A stretch of 7,670 bases of DNA from positions 1-7,670 of the forward strand of contig JANXYW010000077.1 of the NCBI GenBank assembly GCA_025355835.1, given 5' to 3'. This stretch comes from Chloroflexota bacterium. GTDB taxonomy: Bacteria; Chloroflexota; Dehalococcoidia; DSTF01; JACRBR01. The translations under genes and the position numbers were made by a program. Shown in pieces: positions 5,379 through 7,670 of the stretch. The number at the start of each line of letters is the position of its first letter. Position 1 is the stretch's first letter. Under the pieces are notes generated by a model. It was not told where the DNA came from, did no database searches, and saw only the letters and a program-made list of their open reading frames with translations.

Positions 5379-7478
5379 ATGAACAGTTCGATTCGTCGCT
5401 GCACCGTTCTTCTGCTGCTTGCGAGTTCGTTGCTGGCCTTGTCTTTCGCCGCATGCGGCGGTGGTAGCAGCAAGTCGAGTTCTTCCGGCACCGCTGCGCC
5501 TTCGGCCGCCGGCGACGTGAGCGGCACGTATGTCGTCGTGCAAGATTCGGACGGCGGGCGGCCGAAGGCAGGTGCGACGGTGACGCTCGTCCTCGACAAG
5601 GGCACGCTCTCGGTGCGGGCGGTCAGCGCCGACGACGAGTTGACGGACAGCGGCACGTACAGCATTCACGATGGCAAGATGACGATCGAGTTCAAGGAGC
5701 AGGGGTTCAACGCGAAGGATCAGCCGTACAAGCTTGACGGCGATACGCTGGAGATCCCGGTGAAGCTGTTCAGCGAGGGCGCGGGTTCTTCGACGTGGAA
5801 GCGAACCGATGGGCAGGCGACGAACAAGGCAACGCCCGGGACGGCGGCGACGCTGAAGAGTGATTGGGGCGGCTGGGACCTCAAGAAGGACGCGGCGGCG
5901 GCGGCAACGAAGCACTTCGTCGAGGCGGTCAATGACAAGGGCACAGCCTGGTCACAAGCCGTCACTGAGACCGCCGCATTCGCACGAGGGCTCTCCAACG
6001 TTTCGGATGCCACGGTCTCGCCGAACGGCCTGAACATCACGATCCGCTACAAGGACGGCACCGGAGACTACGTCGTGACGGAGCGGATGGACCTCGCACC
6101 GGCGGAGTCCACGGCTATCGATCCGCCGTCACCCGAGTTGCTGGTGTCGGCGCACCCCCTCGCGGGGCTGCATGAGCCGGTCGCGCCACTCACGACTGCC
6201 GGCGGGTGTGGCACGCTCCCGGCGTCGCCCGCGGCAGCGTCGCGAGCCCCAGAGCCGGGCCGTGAAGGTCTCAATCCTGCCGGCGGCTACGGTGTCAGTC
6301 TGTATAGCGCGCAATCGCAGCCCAAGCCGATCAACAGCGCGGACTCGCCGCTCAAGCGCGCCCTGCTCGTGGCGCCAGCGTACGAGCTCGTGCACCCTCT
6401 TCGTGGTCACGGAGGGAAGGTGGAGCTGTACGACAGCTTCAAGTCCGCCGTGGGGCCGAGCATCGAGTGCATGGAGAGCGATCTGACGGGCGCGGGGTAT
6501 ACCGTCGACACAATTCTGGGGACGATGGAGAACGGGAAGGCCGTACACACCGGCGATCAAGCGGTCGAGGAGCTGGCGAAGTTCATCACGACGAACAAGT
6601 ACGGTGTCTTCTACGTGATGTCGCACGGCACGAACATCGACCATTGGTACACGCGGCACAGCCAATCGTGGATGTACATGGGGCTGCTGGACATCAACAG
6701 GCCCGAACTGAAGAAGGCGGTGAACGGCCGCAAGCTCGACCCCGACGTGAACGCGGATATCGTGAAGGCGCTCGTTACGATGACGGGCCTGACCTGGGAC
6801 GGGTCAGGCGATGCGCCGTTCGTCGTCGGCGCCGACTTCCAAGGGAGCGCGGTGATCTGGGTTACTCCGGCGTTCTTCCAGATGCTGAGGGATCAGAAGT
6901 CCGTTTCCTTCGACAAGACGCTGGTGTTTCTCAACACGTGCTCATCGGGAGCGGGTACATCGCTGAAAGATGCGTTCAAAGCCAAGGCCTTCTTTGGCTG
7001 GGCGATCCCTATGAGCGGCGCATTCGTGAGCCACGCCGCGGAAACGATCTTCGATTCGGTGACGGACAAAGCACGGTCAGCACGAGACGCATGGTGGATG
7101 TGGCGCAGGCACGAGGCCTGGCAGATCGACCAGGAGGGCAAGGCCCGAGAAGACAACCAGAAACCCGAGCAACTGCAGGCGTCCGGCGTCAACGGTGTGG
7201 AGTACGAGCCGATCACCAGCCAGTCGGTGATTCTTATCTACCGTCTCCGGCAAGGACCGTCGTCAGCGTCATCGGACATCGCCAAGAGCCTGCTCGTGGT
7301 GAAGAGTTGTTCGGAGCTGTTCTGGTCGCTCGGGAAGAAGACGGGCCTCGCCAGCCCGGCCTGCCATCAGCTGGAGTTCGGTAACCAGTTGCCGACCAAC
7401 GACGAGGTGAATGACGCCATCTCCGAGGTCGGGGGGCCGGTGCAGAAACCCTTCGGGCGGTGGACGCTGGCGGATTAG
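5379..7478 (+). CDS. Secreted lipoprotein with a C-terminal caspase-like (clan CD) domain
   Basis: A 699-residue protein. Residues 1-26 form a lipoprotein signal: basic start, LLLLASSLLALSF core, and AAC with Cys26 as the likely lipidated residue, followed by a Gly/Ser-rich tether. Residues about 45-142 are beta-rich with a lipocalin-like rhythm (GTYVVV, GTYSIHDGKMTIEF, YKLDGDTLEIP, STWKR). Residues 150-245 are a second unrecognised region and 246-320 a Pro/Ala-rich linker. From about 325 the pattern is caspase-like: strand RALLVAPAY, helix with CMESDLTGAGYTVDTIL, strand VFYVMSHG with His416, strand TLVFLNTCSSGAG with Cys521, then KAFFGWAIPMSGAFVSHAAETIF. The His-Gly and Cys-Ser pattern is that of clan CD cysteine peptidases (caspase, gingipain, CHAT relatives). 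Cell-surface proteolysis is therefore inferred; substrate and specificity cannot be read. The 105-residue His-Cys spacing is long. It is divergent from the desulfurase gene and appears monocistronic. Confidence 0.85.
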   Translation: MNSSIRRCTVLLLLASSLLALSFAACGGGSSKSSSSGTAAPSAAGDVSGTYVVVQDSDGGRPKAGATVTLVLDKGTLSVRAVSADDELTDSGTYSIHDGKMTIEFKEQGFNAKDQPYKLDGDTLEIPVKLFSEGAGSSTWKRTDGQATNKATPGTAATLKSDWGGWDLKKDAAAAATKHFVEAVNDKGTAWSQAVTETAAFARGLSNVSDATVSPNGLNITIRYKDGTGDYVVTERMDLAPAESTAIDPPSPELLVSAHPLAGLHEPVAPLTTAGGCGTLPASPAAASRAPEPGREGLNPAGGYGVSLYSAQSQPKPINSADSPLKRALLVAPAYELVHPLRGHGGKVELYDSFKSAVGPSIECMESDLTGAGYTVDTILGTMENGKAVHTGDQAVEELAKFITTNKYGVFYVMSHGTNIDHWYTRHSQSWMYMGLLDINRPELKKAVNGRKLDPDVNADIVKALVTMTGLTWDGSGDAPFVVGADFQGSAVIWVTPAFFQMLRDQKSVSFDKTLVFLNTCSSGAGTSLKDAFKAKAFFGWAIPMSGAFVSHAAETIFDSVTDKARSARDAWWMWRRHEAWQIDQEGKAREDNQKPEQLQASGVNGVEYEPITSQSVILIYRLRQGPSSASSDIAKSLLVVKSCSELFWSLGKKTGLASPACHQLEFGNQLPTNDEVNDAISEVGGPVQKPFGRWTLAD

Positions 7479-7487
7479 GTCAACGAT

Positions 7488-7515
7488 CCACGAAGAGCAT
7501 TAAGGGCACAAAGGA
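7488..7515. repeat. Degenerate CACGAAG-type sequence after the lipoprotein gene
   Basis: CCACGAAGAGC followed by GGGCACAAAGGA ten bases beyond the lipoprotein stop resembles the array at 5204-5233 in the same orientation. The match is imperfect and the call rests on two partial units. Confidence 0.4.
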
Positions 7516-7548
7516 GTAGTGCGGAAGCAACCGAGGACTTGAGGCGTG

Positions 7549-7670
7549 ATGATCCATGTGACGCGACCGTGCGACTGGTGCGGTCGGGACGAAGCACCGC
7601 ACGACACGTACGGCCCGATGTGTGGGTGTGAACTCGACGAATGCAACGAAGAGTTCTGCGGCTCATGGTG
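7549..7670 (+). CDS. Small cysteine-rich, probably zinc-binding protein, 3'-truncated by the window edge
   Basis: Family not recognised. An ATG at 7549 opens a frame that continues to the window end (40 codons visible). The product has six cysteines arranged C-x2-C (residues 8 and 11), then C-x-C-x5-C-x4-C, in CDWCG and MCGCELDECNEEFCGSW. Such pairs usually bind zinc in ribbon or treble-clef folds. A GAGG sequence (7541-7544) lies four bases upstream, and an in-frame TGA at 7540-7542 limits the start to this ATG or the GTG directly before it. The gene follows the lipoprotein gene by about 70 bases on the same strand. Because only a fragment is visible, both function and even reality remain uncertain; the non-random cysteine pattern and ribosome site favour a real gene over the overlapping minus-strand frame. 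Confidence 0.5.
   Translation, partial: MIHVTRPCDWCGRDEAPHDTYGPMCGCELDECNEEFCGSW

Noticed and set aside
3710..5665. 651-codon minus-strand frame running through the antitoxin copy, the desulfurase gene and the start of the lipoprotein gene
   Set aside because: It overlaps three better-supported genes in other frames and its product is a low-complexity Arg/Ser/Pro-rich string typical of shadow frames in GC-rich DNA.
7475..7666. 63-codon minus-strand frame at the right edge
   Set aside because: Arg/Ser/Thr-rich, no ribosome site, and overlaps the cysteine-patterned plus-strand ORF.

Overview
The window is a GC-rich (roughly 60-65% by eye), densely packed bacterial chromosome fragment of 7,670 bases. 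Short gaps, ATGA-type overlaps, an AACGGGSS-type lipoprotein start and plain housekeeping genes suggest a free-living, high-GC bacterium. Chloroflexota (Dehalococcoidia-like) is my best guess, held with low confidence because no rRNA or marker phylogeny is available here.

Left part, plus strand (1-3181): an operon with the 3' portion of homoserine dehydrogenase (hom, cut by the window edge), a 342-residue soluble coiled-coil protein of unknown function, and a complete threonine synthase (thrC). Each joins the next by a 4-base ATGA overlap, so the coiled-coil gene is locked between two threonine-pathway enzymes. No homoserine kinase is visible.

Middle part, minus strand (5132 down to 3187): a cysteine desulfurase (IscS/NifS class) is followed by two tandem, near-identical small genes (60 and 64 codons) and then by an 87-codon gene overlapping the second by 14 bases. 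The last pair looks like a type II toxin-antitoxin module with the antitoxin first and a RelE/ParE-like toxin second. The upstream small gene is an extra antitoxin copy made by a 227-base tandem duplication; its breakpoint appears to lie in the last codons of the desulfurase gene. This block converges on thrC with only 5 bases between the two stop codons.

Right part: a 246-base divergent spacer (5133-5378) carries three different short arrays, each with a period near 9 bases. Then comes a 699-residue secreted lipoprotein (5379-7478, plus strand) with an N-terminal beta-rich domain and a C-terminal caspase-like (clan CD) domain that keeps a His/Cys pair (H416, C521). A sequence resembling one of the spacer arrays lies just after its stop. 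The window ends inside a small cysteine-rich, probably zinc-binding, ORF.

The most noteworthy items are the lipoprotein caspase-like protein, the mosaic tandem duplication of the antitoxin gene, the 9-base-period arrays around the lipoprotein gene, and the conserved-looking insertion of a coiled-coil gene in the threonine operon.
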